64,000 nt of DNA from Mytilus edulis (lineage: Eukaryota > Mollusca > Bivalvia > Mytilida > Mytilidae). Where the stretch lies: the NCBI RefSeq assembly GCF_963676685.1, contig NC_092351.1, positions 43,142,733 to 43,206,732 of the forward strand, in the 5' to 3' direction. Below are positions 22,376-35,575 of this stretch, one piece after another (positions within the stretch are counted from its first letter, which is position 1; the number at the start of each line of letters is the position of its first letter). The position numbers were made by a program, and so were the translations under genes. The notes below the pieces were generated by a model, which was given only the letters and a program-made list of their open reading frames with translations, was not told where the DNA came from and did not search any database.

Positions 22376-25300
22376 TTATTGTTTAGCCAGTTTTAAACCG
22401 GCTTTTAGTAGAAGTTCAGCTATCTGAGATAAAATTGCCTGAGGTTCTAAATTTGACGAGCCACTAGTAAATGAGATGTCAGATATACAGCTTCTGCCGT
22501 CGTCAAAATCAGTTTCATTAGAGAAGGAATTATGTCTTCGACTAATAAGAGGGTTATTCACGGAAACGTACCTACTAGGTGTACATTTTGCATTATAACA
22601 TTCAATGTTACCAATTGGATCTTCCTCTAAAATTGAATCAGGAACTGCATCTGAAATACATAATTATTTTGTGTAATTGAATTACCACAAAAATGATTTC
22701 TTAAGTTATTTATTAAAAATCATATGTTGTATACTTAGAAGATAATATGCTTACGTATCATTAATTACGTAATGACGAACAACGATACATTAAAAAAATA
22801 ATTGGCTGAAGAAGTAACAGCACCTAGTGGCTAGGAAAATAAGTTATATTTGATATTCACTGCCTCGATACTTCTGATGATGGACTGTAAGTCTCCGAAT
22901 GATAGACCGGCTCAGTGCTTCGATACTTGCATTAACAACCGTATACTATTTTATCGAAATTTGCTATAATAGGACTGAGGTAAACATATGAAGTTGGAGA
23001 CTGATATTGTGTCCGTGGTTTGGTTGTACATTTTGAGGTTTTCATTTATATCTGCTCTTTACTAATTGTATTAGGTTTGAACTTTCGGATTTTCTAACAT
23101 TGTGGCCTGGGGAAATTCTTAAGAGAAATCAATTGTTTAAAGCACATCTGCGTCACTAAATAAGTTCCGTAAATGTCATTGTTACTACTGACTTAATATC
23201 ACTGATGGTGGAATCTTAGTACTCGAAAAGATAACCGGCCTCTGAGATAAGTACATTGGTAAACACTGAAATTGTTTCGATTGAGATTTGCTGTTTTTAT
23301 ATTTAGGACGGTTTTTGAAATCAAAGAATTATATGTATTCTCTAAGCATATCCCTTTTGTATGGTATTATTACTTTTTAAATTACATTTTCGCTGCGCTA
23401 AAATGTTTGTTAGAGGTTTTGTTTTCTCGAACATGTTGGCATTGAGTATCACTGAAAAGAAATCATTTGTCGAAACTCGCAACAGGTGCTGTGTAAATTG
23501 TATTGTTCAAATTCTTAAATGCAAATTACATCATGTCTTGACGTACATCTATAAATTGACAAAACTTTACGACGGAATATGATTTTATCTTCCCAATTGT
23601 GAATTTTCCATTTTTATGTACTAGCAACATTCCAGCAGCGCCTGCATACGGAGTATATATCTCCCAATTGATACGATATTCCCGGGCTCGTATTTCCTAT
23701 CATAATTTGCTTGAAATAGTGTTGCTGCTCACAAGGGTGGTAATAAACCAAGAGTTTCAAATGATGAAGTTGAAATAATCTCTTCGTAAACTATATACCG
23801 ACGCCATCACGAGTTGGTTGACCGTTATGGAATATCTGACATGTTCCTTATGTCGTAACTACAATCGCGTTCACTTTTCAAGAATGCGACGTACCGAATT
23901 AGACTATTTCCGGGTTTGCAATAACATGATAAACATGACGGGTGCCACATGTTGACACTACAAAAGTCAAAAAGTATGAAAAGACCAGTTTTTGTCTCAA
24001 TTTGCATGAATTTTTACTCGACTTAATTTGTCTAAATAATATTTAAAATTTTTTGACATAGTATTAATTTGTCTAATAAGGTTCTTGATTTTTCTTGACA
24101 AGTGTCTTGAAAGTATGAACATTGTCTTAAAATTTCTCGACACTTCCTGTATCATCTGACAAGAGTCTGGATTAGTCTCGACCAATTCTTGACTGTCTTA
24201 AATTTGTCTCGATCTGTCTTGACATATTCTTGACATTCTTAATAATGTCTCAATATGTCTTGACATATTCTTGACATTCTAAATAATGTCTGAATATGTC
24301 TCGACACAATCTTGACAGTCTTAAATATGTCTTGACACTTTCTCAACAGTATAAATTTCGCCTGAAATGTGTACAGACTTATTCTGCACTGTTTATGACA
24401 TTCTATTGCTGTTATATACTCCTTTTTATTATGGCTAAACTAAACTTTGAAGAATCTAGGATAAATTTGGTATAGTAAAATACCCTTTTGGTTCACCTAA
24501 GTTGAAATACCCTGAAAAATCCCCCATGTAGTTTAGTTTTGATTGTTTTCACTTCGAATATAAGTCGAAAAAACTGACAAATATCATTTAGATTTTTGCA
24601 ATTCGTAAAACTGCCAGTCAAATATGCTTTACTAAAACAGGTGTCTTGTAGGCAGTTTATAATGTGACCATGTGTCTCTTTTGGACCCCACAATTCATCT
24701 TTTAGGTTTGTGTGGCTAAAAAAAGAAGGTGGGGGGGGGGGGGGGTACATGTAGATCAAAAAATGTGTTCTCATCTTGATTAAAAAAACTTATTAATTTT
24801 TTTATAACAACTCAAAAACATTTTTTATTCAAATTTGAGTGTTGAATTTTATAATTTTTCATCAAAATGATCATTTTCATCATTTTCATCTATTAACAAA
24901 ATTTTGAAATTGTAGTGGCATGGTTGGTCAACTGATAAGTTGTATGGCTGATTACAGGTAAATCAGTAATTTCTATTTAACAGTTGTGTGTATTCTGGGG
25001 TATTAATACCTTAATTTTATGGGGAACATCCTGTCAATGTGTAATACTTTATATTCCAACAGATGACATTTTTAACAAAACCATATTTGAATTGTTTTAC
25101 ATCAACACACCTACATTTAAATTATTTTATACATTAGATTTTATAGCCACATTTGCATTTGTAAAAATATTTTGATACCCAAATTTTCAATTATTTTACA
25201 TGCCCAACTTTCATTTTTTGTTGTAAGAAGTGTAACTTGAAACAACAGTATATTATGCAAAGAGAAATAAAGATTAAAGTTATATCATAAATATTGGTCA

Positions 25301-28300
25301 TGACTTTGTAAAAGTGAGAACTGTCAAGTAAATTTAAGACACAATTCCAATTGTTCAGAATATGTCAAGCAATACTGAGAAAAAATAAGAATGTCAAGAA
25401 TATGTCAAGAAATTTAAAGACAGTATTCAAATGTCAAAAATTTGTCAAGAAATTTTAAGACCATATTCAGAATGTCAAGAATATGTCAAGTAAATTTCAT
25501 ACAAATTTGATATAAATGAGAATTTGTCAAGAAAAATTAAGACACTAGCCATACTTTTGGAGAATGTAAAAGTACATGCAAATCAAGACAAAAACTGGTC
25601 TTTTCAGACTTTTAGACTTTTGTAGTGTGAGTAGGACTTGCTTTCCCCTTCCGGAGCACCTGAGATCACCCCCAGGTTTTGATGTTGCTTAATCTTTAAT
25701 TTTCTATGTTGTGTACCATTATTTAAAATTGAGAATGGAAATGGGGAATGTGCCAAAGAGACAACAACCCGACCATAGAAAAAAACAACAGCAGAAGGTC
25801 ACCAACAGGTCTTCAATGTAGCGAGGAATTCCCGCACCCGGAGCCGTCCTTCAGCTGGCCCCTAAACAAATATATACTAGTTCAGTGATAATGAACGCCA
25901 TACTAATTTCCAAATTGTACACAAGAAACTAAAATTAGATTAATACAAGACTAACAAAGGCCAGAGGCTCCTGACTTGGGACAGGCGCAAAACTGCGGCG
26001 GGGTTAAACATGTTTGTGAGATCTCAACCCTCCCCCTATACCTTTAGCCGATGTAGAAAAGTAAACGCATAACAATGCGCACATTAAAATTCAGTTCAAG
26101 TGAAGTCCGAGTCTGATGTCAGAAGATGTAACCAAAGAAAATAAACAAAATGACAATAATACATAAATAACAACAGACTACTAGCAGTTAACTGACATGC
26201 CAGCTCCAGACTTCAATTAAACTGACTGAAAGATTATGATTTCATCATATGCACATCAGGCACAATCCTTGCCGTTAGGTGTTTAGTATCATACCATCAT
26301 CACATATATGAGAAGAACATAACCCGTGTCGTGCCAACAACTGGTTTTTGAATAAATGTGTTTAGTTCCGATGCAAAGACCCTATAAGTAAATCAATATT
26401 AACGCCAAAATATGCAATCTTTAATGACCTGACAACAGTATCGTAACTATATCCCTTCTTAATAAGTCTATTCAAAGGTTTTGTTAGTTTTTGAGGTGAA
26501 TACTGACACCTTTGTGCTTTATAAAGAAAATTTCCATAAAAAATTGGATGTGAAATACCTGAACGTATAAGAAGTCTGCATGTTGAGCTATATTTACGAA
26601 TGATGTCCTTATACCGATGATAAAATTTAGTAAATGTTCTTTTATCATAAATTTTAGTATTCAGCTTTCCGTTAGTGATATAGATATCATGATCGAGGAA
26701 ATATTTGACTGTTTGTCTATTTCGTTTTTATCCACTGTGTTGTCAGATCTATGAGCTTGAATGTCCCTCTGGTTTCTTTCGCTCTTCTTTTACAGGTTAC
26801 TACCAGAGTTAGCGATTGTATCATTTGTAACTTCTTGGGAGTAATAGACAGTAGAACAAAGTACCTTTTAGAACTGTTGAGACGTGAAGTTGTTCAGATT
26901 TTTCCAAGGCAGTTATCAGTTCGTCAAGACCATTCTCTCTTGTACATAATGCCTCAATAAGTCTTGAAAGTCGTTGGTCTCTTGTTTGTGGTTTTAGGAT
27001 ATATCTTTGTAGTTTTAATGTAAGAATACCCGAAGAAACTAAATGCGGTAGAACTGCTATCTCATGCATTTCGTCGTAAAAGAAATTGTAGTTTTTGAGA
27101 AGCACTTCTTTTAATGGTATTGGTAATGGTTTACCTGAGAGAAAAAAAGTCGAACAAATGAAATAAAATGCTCATTAAACTAGTACTGTTAAATAAAGAA
27201 CTGCATTTTTTTAACACTTGTAAAAAACATTATATAAAAAGCTTTTTGTTTTATTTCTACTCTTTGGTAAAAGAAATTTAAGAAATGATAAATTAAAATT
27301 CAACATATTCCCTAGAATTCTATTCAAAAACTGATCAAATTTTAAGAAACGGTATGCATAATAAATTGAAATATTTTCTGTATAAAAAGTAAATTACAAA
27401 AATACCCAACTCTAAAATTTAAACCGATTGTCCTTTGTGAAAGTGGCAAAATCAAATGCTAAAACATTTCAAAGGCATGGAAATCATATTCCTGACTTGG
27501 TACAGGCATTTGCTTATGTAGAAAATGGTAGATTGAACATGGTTTTATACATAGCTAGCGAAACCTCTCACTTGTATGCTTGTGTGACAATCAAAACAAA
27601 GGTACATTATATTGACACCAACGTGTGAGTAAAACAAACAGACATTATAAGTAAACATGTCAAACGTTTAAAACAAAGAAAATATGGTTCTATATAAAAA
27701 AAAAGTAAAATCACAAAAATACTGAACTCCGAGAAAAATTAAAAACGGAAATTCCCTAATCAAATGGCAAAACATTGTATATTATGAATACGCAAAAGTT
27801 AAAGAAAAGAATATAAAAATTACCACAGAACAACAACACGCTGGCGGAATGTATGAATACCGAAAAGTATATTACGAAAAATGGACTTAACAGTAAAGAT
27901 TAAATATATATGTACATGCTGTCTATTGTGAGAACAAGCCATAACATAACAGCAACTTAACATAATAGTTACTTAACCTCAGTTCAGTTTCCGAACCACA
28001 TGTATCTCAAAAACATGTATTTCATTTGAATTATTTTTTTAACTTATAGTATTCTATTTTTATGTCTAACTCACAATTTAAGATATCTGGATTAACTGTA
28101 TGACAAGCAGTAACAATTTTATCCATTGAAGGGTTTTCTTCTCTTCTGCACCACTCTAAAATAATTGGTTCCAAACATTCATCTGCCTCTGAATAATCCT
28201 CCTCTATTCTGTTGAGAACATCATGCTCTAATCCCAAAAATGAGCCCAAATGTCGGTACTCCTGACCTACAATTACAACAACATAACATTAGGTAAATTA

Positions 28301-29790
28301 TATACAATATCTTATGACAATTAAATGAAATCAAAGATGAACAGGTGATATCTTGTTTTTAAAGGTTACACAAATAATTAGTCGTGAACTAAGAAAAAAA
28401 TGCAGTTTAAGCTTCTACTCACCAACACTTTGTTTGATTCGCTTGCAGAATTCCTTGAGTTCTGATGGAAGAGTACTTGCAGTTTTTGGTAACTGCACTT
28501 TTTCCAATCCTTCGCAGAGTTTGTCACACAAAATTTCAGATTTTTTTTGAGTTTGTGTAACCTTGGAAACAATTCTGTCTATCTTGCATAGAGCAAGGTT
28601 TGCCTCTTCGTTGTCTTCTATTGAATTTGATAAACTTTTCAAATTCTGATCGATCTATTTAAAAACAATATCAAAGTTGTACATTAACAAATCAAGATTG
28701 CAGACAATGGAAATCTACATGTTTATTGCGAACTTAACATTCGGTGTTTTGTTGCCCTACAAGATCGTACAATTATTAGTACTCTCATTATCAGTAGCAG
28801 TTTCAATGTGTTGTAGGCACTTCAGTTTGATCTATTATATATAGGTGTTACACCACACATTGAACCAACTACATTGCGAACATGTGTATCAAACAGACCG
28901 GACGGCTTGGAAACGCTGTCCCGATTGGGGAATGAGTAATTTTTCACGAAATGAACAGGATATATACAGACTGCAGACGGGATAATTATGAACTTTACGT
29001 ATCGACAACTGTTTAAAAACAAATAAAAGGTCCCATTATAGACATTTTACGGCCAGAGCCAGACTCCAATCCGTTTACACTTTTTTAAAAACGGTTCGGA
29101 AACTTTATCTTTTTAGATATCATAAAACCAACCAAATCAATAAGTCACTGAGGAGCAGCCCTACGTTACTCTGACAATGTAACATATGTATTTGCTGATT
29201 AATCTGTAGCCAATATACTAAATAAAAAAAAAAAAACTATTTATTTCAGGTAGTTGGAAGAATTTATTCCCCTCTTTATCAGAAGGCAAGATTGCACTTT
29301 TTCGATTACAAATAGCCTTATCTCTACAGAAACTATTATTTTAGAAAGAAGTCTTTATATTAATATTGTGCATATACGTTGAATTTTAAAACACAATGTA
29401 TACTCTTTTGCTTACCTCTTGCATTTTGATTTTCATTTCAGCATTTTCTCGAACGATTGACAACATCAAACTATCGTCTTTGTTATCTTTTGGATGGGAA
29501 TCTAACAACACTGGAACGTTGTCTGTACCCTCTACGTCTTTAAATGATTTTTGTAATGTTTCTTCCTTGTTATTTTGAAAATCAATTGGTGATGCTGTAC
29601 GCTCCGTTGACTGAAAGAATTTTGAACTTGTTGGACAACTTTTACATTTTAAATTTCTTGCTTCTCGCCAACCTTTGTTTCTCCGTTTTCGTAAAGTGTT
29701 TGTTTCTGTATCCAAAATATTGGTATAGTCCTTAAAATGAACTTTGAGTAGTTGAAATACCTGCATTAATGTTCGTTCTTTTTCTGACAT
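22376..29790 (-). CDS. Death-domain plus CARD protein, complete, 447 aa
   Basis: Five minus-strand exons join in one frame: 29790-29416, 28654-28423, 28266-28075, 27134-26865 and 22650-22376 (TAA), with phases 0,1,1,1 and GT..AG at each junction. Residues 1-190 are charged and helical, with a Lys/Arg-rich patch and a CKSC pair (about 35-52) and heptad-like stretches at 110-190. Residues about 188-266 fit a death domain (FCKRIKQSVGQEYRHLGSFL, then CLEPIILEWCRREENPS). Residues about 272-352 fit a CARD (VLLKNYNFFYDEMHEIAVLP, LVSSGILTLKLQRYI, TRDQRLSRLIEAL). The C-terminal 90 residues end in an amphipathic helix (ILSQIAELLLKAGLKLAKQ). Such domains make homotypic contacts in apoptotic and innate immune signalling. 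The order death then CARD is the reverse of vertebrate CRADD. The exact partner is unknown. An acceptor-like CAG 12 bases before the ATG suggests a 5' UTR exon. Confidence 0.87.
23956..25627. mobile_element. Non-autonomous CACTA (EnSpm/CMC)-type transposon, 1672 bp
   Basis: The termini are CACTACAAAAGTC and its inverse GACTTTTGTAGTG, with similarity over about 50 bases per end (GAAAAGACCAGTTTTTGTCT is shared). TGA trinucleotides flank it (23953-23955 and 25628-25630), the 3-bp duplication expected of CACTA elements. Subterminal arrays of TCTTGACAT-type motifs on the left and ATGTCAAGA on the right are typical of this superfamily. No transposase frame is seen; the 24727-24746 G-tract lies inside. 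Joining the flanks restores the Penelope-like tail seen uninterrupted at 48409-48440. Confidence 0.93.
25722..26738 (-). mobile_element. Second Penelope-like family, 3' fragment with RT C-terminus
   Basis: On the minus strand, from about 26700 to 26370, an open stretch encodes the end of an RT protein: YFLDHDIYITNGKLNTKIYD, then FTKFYHRYKDIIRKYSSTC, ending near LLIGSLHRN before a stop. The pattern matches the thumb region of the 47360 reverse transcriptase only distantly, so it is a different family. The remaining 640 bases are 3' untranslated tail. A reverse-oriented piece of the same tail is at 31138-31432. Confidence 0.75.
27425..27800. repeat. Dispersed repeats in death-CARD intron 3
   Basis: The stretch around 27475-27600 (ending 'cacttgtatgcttgtgtgac') reads as a repeat. 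The stretch around 27700-27780 ('agtaaaatcacaaaaatact') recurs at 57124-57190 and in reverse at 30240-30380 and 38160-38285. Confidence 0.6.
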
Positions 29791-31137
29791 AGTGTTGAAC
29801 CCACCTGTTCATTTATATAAAAAAACAAATGTCATTAAAGAGATGACAAACTGTGTTAATTGAGGTTATGATAAGGTCTTCCGATATCTTAATAAGACGG
29901 TTTGAAGATATCCAAACTTACATAATAAAACTATAATAGATAACAAATTTGAACGCAAGACGCACGTTTCGTCTACAAAAGACTCACCAAAACAATAGGA
30001 AATTGAACAGTATTTGGAATAAAATATTCCGAAGGGTGTTACTAAAACAGACAATGGAAGGCAATATATAACTGGAATAGACACTCCTTAGGATTTCGAA
30101 AAAAAAATAAACAGTTTATTTATGATTATGACCATATCATTGATAGTCATGATATAATGGAATGTGAGGCGACTGTCATACAGGAGAGAGGTTTAGCTAG
30201 CTTTAAAATTGGGCTTAATCCACCATTTTCTAAATAAGACAATGCCTGTACCAGGTCAGGAATGTGACAGTTGTTATCCATTCGTTTGATATGTTTTATC
30301 TTTTGATTTTGTCATTTGATTAAGGACTTTCCGTTTTCAATTTTCCTAGGAGTTCAGTATTTTTGTGATTTTACTTTTCATCCGATTTATCCTTTTCCAA
30401 ACGGGTTGATTGTTTTCATTTTTCTTATATATTCATGCTTTTTCACATTTCTCGATCGGTGTGAGAAAATATTTCTCCACACAGAAAAAAAACAATTCTA
30501 CCACTAAATATCGGGCAAAACGACATTTTACCGACCTTTACAGTTTAATCTTTAAACATTTAAAACACAAGGCAAACCTCGTTTTAAAATTGTAAATTAA
30601 ACTGCGGGGAAAGATCGTATCACACTTCATGCAATAGTATTATCTTTATTTATTCATAATCCATTATCTCATCAAATTAACGATGTACCTAATGTAATTG
30701 ATTTAGTCATGTTAGTTAAATGACTACATGCTAAATATAATTAAAATGTTAAATATGTGTCTTTTAACATAACCAATATCAGACATACAGCTAAATACAA
30801 ACACCAATTCAGTATTGGTTTACAATGTATCCGGGTTCAACAAGGGTAAAACGTTTGTTATCTTTAACAAATAAGATTAACTTATAACCGGAAGACTATG
30901 ACTTATAATGACCTTTATGTATCATACTTAATATCGATATTTACCAACTTGCAATTATCGATTTTCTTTCCATGCTCATGAAAGTCAGTACATTGTATAA
31001 TGAAATCATATCTCTCTCTCGTATCTCTCATTTAGCAGGAATGTTTTCATAACTATATAATTTTATTGTATTCGTAAAAAAGATATCTCGTATACCATCA
31101 GGATCGTTGCATAAATCTTCAGACCATTCATACATCC

Positions 31138-31432
31138 TTAACCCCGCCGCATTTTTGCGCCTGTCCCAAGTCAGGAGCCTCTGGCCTTTGTTAGTCTTGT
31201 GTTATTTTAATTTTAGTTTCTTGTGTACAATTTGGAAATTAGTATGGCGTTCATTATCACTGGACTAGTATATATTTATTTAGGGGCCAGCTGAAGGACG
31301 CCTCCGGGTGCGGGAATTTCACGCTACATTGAAGACCTGTTGGTGACCCTCTGCTGTTGTTTTTTATTTGGGCGGGTTGTTGTCTCTTTGACACATTCCC
31401 CATTTCCATTCTCAATTTTATACATGTAATGA
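31138..31432 (+). repeat. Tail of the second Penelope-like family
   Basis: This is the reverse complement of 25722-26010 at high similarity (for example 'tcaggagcctctggcctttg' and 'gggccagctgaaggacg'). Confidence 0.85.
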
Positions 31433-33164
31433 TATGTTTATGTATGTCTAGTCCAACCGTATATTACCTAGATATAAATCTATGACATTTTGTACTAGTC
31501 GAAGTTGCCCCCCGATTTCAATTTTTTTTTAACCTTATACCGAAAATCTTTTTATGGAGATGTTTTTTAAATTTTAGGAGGGAGAGTTATACTTAATTAC
31601 TAAGCTAAACAATTATAAGTTTTCATAACTTTGACGACATTAAAATATTTTGATAAGGGAGAAGCAAAAAATAAGTTTTCTGATCCAGGGATCTTACCCT
31701 TGAATTCATAATAATGTTGGCGCGACATACAATTGATATGATGCTTGCATTTTACGATATTTTTTAGAATCAAAAGAAATCCCAACCCATCAAATTTAAT
31801 TGGTCGCTCCCTAAGCCAACTCTATTATTATGTTTAATGACATTAACGGTATCCTTTTTCCACACCAGATGTGCGTTTTGACAATTGATGTCTCTTTAGT
31901 GATGCTGGCATGCTCGTGGTCAAACTATATGAATGTCCAAAACTTCTAAATAAAGACAAAAAGCTTATAGACCAAATATATGATAATACACACAATAAAA
32001 TCACTTATCACGCTTACAAGTGAGAGGAGTTACAAAGCAGTAAAACCATGCTTAATCAACAAATCTTACACGAGAAAATGATTGTACCAAGTCATGAATA
32101 TGAAAGTTTTCCATTTGTAAGATGCGAGTTCGCAAGCTTATAACGGACTTCTGTTTTGAACTTCCCTTGTAGCACGGTATGTTTATCATTTTACTTTTTA
32201 CTTAAAAAGGACAGATTTATACAATAAAAAACTAAGTGTACTGACCTGTGTTTGGAGGATGTTTAGATTATAATTTTATAATGGTTATCGATTATTATCT
32301 ATTACGTACATAGTTCATACATGTACACATTAATATAGATACTTAGTTGTTGTGTTATCGACCGTGCGAGGGCTGTATAGCCAGTCAAGGTCGTTAAACA
32401 CTTCCATATATATATTAGTTGTTGGCATTACACCAATATCCTATCGTCAAGTGTTTGTTATACAAAAATAATTATGTGATCAAAATGACCACAGATACCA
32501 TTCTTAAAACACAACTTTAGAATGATAATTTTCCACTGTCATAACATATTATCTTGTCCTGTAGAGCCTTAATGAATATTTTGCTTGCTGACAAGGATAT
32601 TGAGGTGACGTATTACCAAAGCAAAACAAAACATTCTGAATACAGTTTGATTGGATTACAAGTTCAGATAGTTGAAAAAAAAAAAACGTAAACAAAATAT
32701 CAATGCAAAAAGACTTTCGATTAAATTATCACTTTGAAATTTGAAAATGTGGTTATTTCTTCAATGAAATGATAGTTTTCTTTACATTGAAGTATCTATG
32801 AATTTAAAGTTAAAGAGATAATCAACTTTTGAATATCTATCCAAAAATTAGTATTTCATTTTGACTATATTATTATATACATGCAAGTATAGGTCCATGT
32901 AAAAATCACGCAATAACAAAAAAGAAAATTTTGTAATTAATCGCACAATTTATCTGTACTAAGTAAGTGAATCTTTGCAGGATTTGTTTATTGTCGACGT
33001 GTGTCATACAATTATCCTTATCCGGTAAATTTACTTTGATCTCAATATCTTTAACCAGAAACCCAAACTTTACCATAAGAACTTCATTCAACAAAGCAAA
33101 ATATTTTGAAATGATTTATAGTAATATAACTATGCATATATATAACAATCAGTTTCTACTTTGA

Positions 33165-33430
33165 GAAGTGGGATATGAATCAAGAGCATTTTCCAAATCT
33201 GGCATAAAAAAAACGCCAGCAAAACATCAAGCCTTTGATTCTTTAAACATCCATAATTTTTGTGAATGTAGGGTTCCATTTCTACCTTGGTCAAACCAAG
33301 AAATGCTTCTCTACCTACCATATGCGATATGTTTTGACTCGGAGTCAGCATGACGATACGTCCGGCTTATACGGCTGCCGTCACTAATGAGTCTTATGTT
33401 GACGAAACGCGCGATTGGCGTACTAAATTA
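33165..33430 (-). repeat. Dispersed repeat module
   Basis: This stretch runs from 'gaagtgggatatgaatcaag' to 'acgaaacgcgcgattggcg'. It ends in a reverse piece of the 'cgtttcgtctacaaaagact' family. The small minus-strand frame 33351-33130 inside it is not supported as a gene. Confidence 0.55.
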
Positions 33431-34129
33431 TAATCCTGGTACCTTTGATAACTATTTATACGACACATCTTTCTTTGGACTGTCAACTTGTTCTTTAGAA
33501 AGTTTCGTTTATGTAATATTATATCAATATTTATTCGTCATGTTATATTGTATTGATAATGCACGAGCTATTTGCAACTAGACAATAAACGGTCACTAAT
33601 CCATCTTCCCCTAATCTTGTTCAAAATACGATAAATAACTCAAGGTTTCTCCACCGAAATAACTATATCCTCTTAAAAGACGTTTTTGCATATAGGGTTT
33701 TTGCTTCTTTCGATAGCCTTTACATAGACTGGTCCGAGACCACAATTGTCGTCCCTTGATTTTCGTTGTTCACAAATATAGTCCCTAGTGTTGAGAGTGG
33801 GTTACTTGCCATTAACTTTTATACCCCTTACAAATTTTTAAAGGAAAGTAGTGCTTTGGTCCAGCTGAAAAAGGTTGAAAATTAGCACTTCGGAAGCTGT
33901 CAAAAGATTTCAAGACGCCCTAAACATAAAATTGTCCATATTTTGAGTTAGAGCCGATGAAGTTTTCTATAATTTTGATATAATTTGTCCCAAAAGTAGT
34001 ACAACACACTGTAAAAGTTTCTTTGAGAAAGCGCAGGTGGGATTTTTTTTATTTTCATTTATGTTCTAAAAGAAATGCACTACGAAATAATTGTGTTCTC
34101 GGACCGACTGATGTATATAGACATATTAA

Positions 34130-34731
34130 GGTAGATAGGGTGTCTTCCTCCATCTTAGATTTTGAAATATGAGAAAACATCGGTCTAGATCTTTGATAGA
34201 GTGTGCAAATTGTGAGAGTAGTAGGTAATTCATGTGTAAGAATTTTCATTTCAATATAGAAAATGAGATGTTTTATTATATTTATGGTTGTATTTTACAA
34301 ATAAACAGGAACTTTTGTTTGATTCAATATTTTCAAACTTTGCCACATAAGGGGAGGCAACTCAAATGTCAGGGCAGATAATTCAGATAAAGGTAATTTT
34401 ACAACAAAATGTGTTAGGAATTTCTCTTTTTTTATTATGTAGCAAGAAAACGGGTCCGGTGACCTCGTTTTTTCTTTTTCTTATCCGAAAGAATACTATT
34501 AAAGCTATCTTCTCGTATTTTATCTCAAAATTCTATGGTGCAGTTTTCGTTTTATGGCAGAAAATTGGGTTTTCCATGCATAATCTATACAAGATCTGTC
34601 AATTTTGAACAACCTGTAGCATTAAAATAAGTCCCTTTTTATTATTTAAAAAAAAAAAAGGACGGTATAAACTACATTTTTGCAAATTATTAAAAAATTC
34701 TATAGATTATAATTAAGACACCCCATCTACC
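34130..34731. mobile_element. piggyBac-like MITE, 602 bp, between TTAA sites
   Basis: The left end GGTAGATAGGGTGTCTT and the right end (reverse complement) GGTAGATGGGGTGTCTT are inverted repeats with one mismatch. They lie directly inside TTAA tetranucleotides at 34126-34129 and 34732-34735. TTAA duplication is the hallmark of piggyBac elements, though Kolobok elements also use it. No coding capacity is present. Confidence 0.8.
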
Positions 34732-35447
34732 TTAAACAATTTCAAATGTATCGATACAAAGGAAAAATCAGGAATACAAGCTGTTTTTATTTATACTTCT
34801 GGTATCATAGAATTTTGGAGCCTTGAAAAGAAAATGATTTTTTAAAATAAATGTGCCGTTTGAAGAGCATCAGTTGGCAGTGCCAGATTTTCACTTGTGT
34901 TAAATAGTTGTATTTGAAGACATGTTTTCCAGGAATGCTGAGTTATTTTACTTACCTTATTATAATTCAGAATTTGAATTAAAGTGACTTTTCTTTGTTA
35001 ATTATTTCCCATTGATAAAGGAAACCATCCATTTCGAATTACCAAATAAAATAAATATATTGACGGAAAACTTTTGTAGTGTTTTGTTGTTGTTGATAAT
35101 TTACCTTCTACTTACACTTGACTCTTTTGTTTTCTCAATACTTTGTTTGAGGTTCTTCACTAGAGTAATGGATTATGAAATGTTTACCATCGAATTTATG
35201 GGTCCATTAAATTAGTGTCCCCACGATATAAAAATAAAATATCACCTGCTAAATATACAGTATATACAGAATTTTCAAGAGCTTGTAATTCAGTGGTTGT
35301 AGTTTGTTGCTACTTGTATTTATTGTTTTGTAAATAAATCACGCTATAGCTGTTTTTCATTTTGAATTGTGTTACATTTTGATACGCTTAAATAACTATT
35401 TGACAAATACTAGTACTAATTAACATTTAATGATACTAATCTGAAAT

Positions 35448-35575
35448 AATGAGATTCGATATGGTTTCAAATGATACAACTATCCACCAAAGACCAAATG
35501 ACGTAGATGTAGATGTAAGCATCTATAGTTCAACGTATGGTCTTCAATAATAAGCAAATCAAATTCCAAGTATTA
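35448..35575 (+). repeat. Dispersed short repeat
   Basis: This is a diverged copy of the 'ggtatgattgccaatgagac' family (here 'atggtttcaaatgatacaac'), followed by 'acgtatggtcttcaataat'. Confidence 0.6.

Larger units (their letters stand above)
23530..26796 (+). mobile_element. Decayed Penelope-like copy split by two later insertions
   Basis: From about 23530 to 23952 the sequence follows the end of the reverse transcriptase and the start of the tail of the element at 47275-48630. It has stops and small deletions. The tail resumes at 25631-25720, and its last bases appear at 26741-26796. The two gaps are filled by a CACTA-type element (23956-25627) and a second Penelope-like fragment (about 25722-26738). 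All of this lies in intron 4 of the death-CARD gene. Confidence 0.82.

Noticed and set aside
24493..24774. Frame with a run of prolines (PPPPPP)
   Set aside because: The prolines come from the G-tract inside the CACTA element; there is no gene here.
33130..33351. Minus-strand frame beginning MLTPSQNISHMVGREAFLGL
   Set aside because: The stretch looks like a dispersed repeat ending in a known repeat fragment; the frame has no partner exons or family match I can name.
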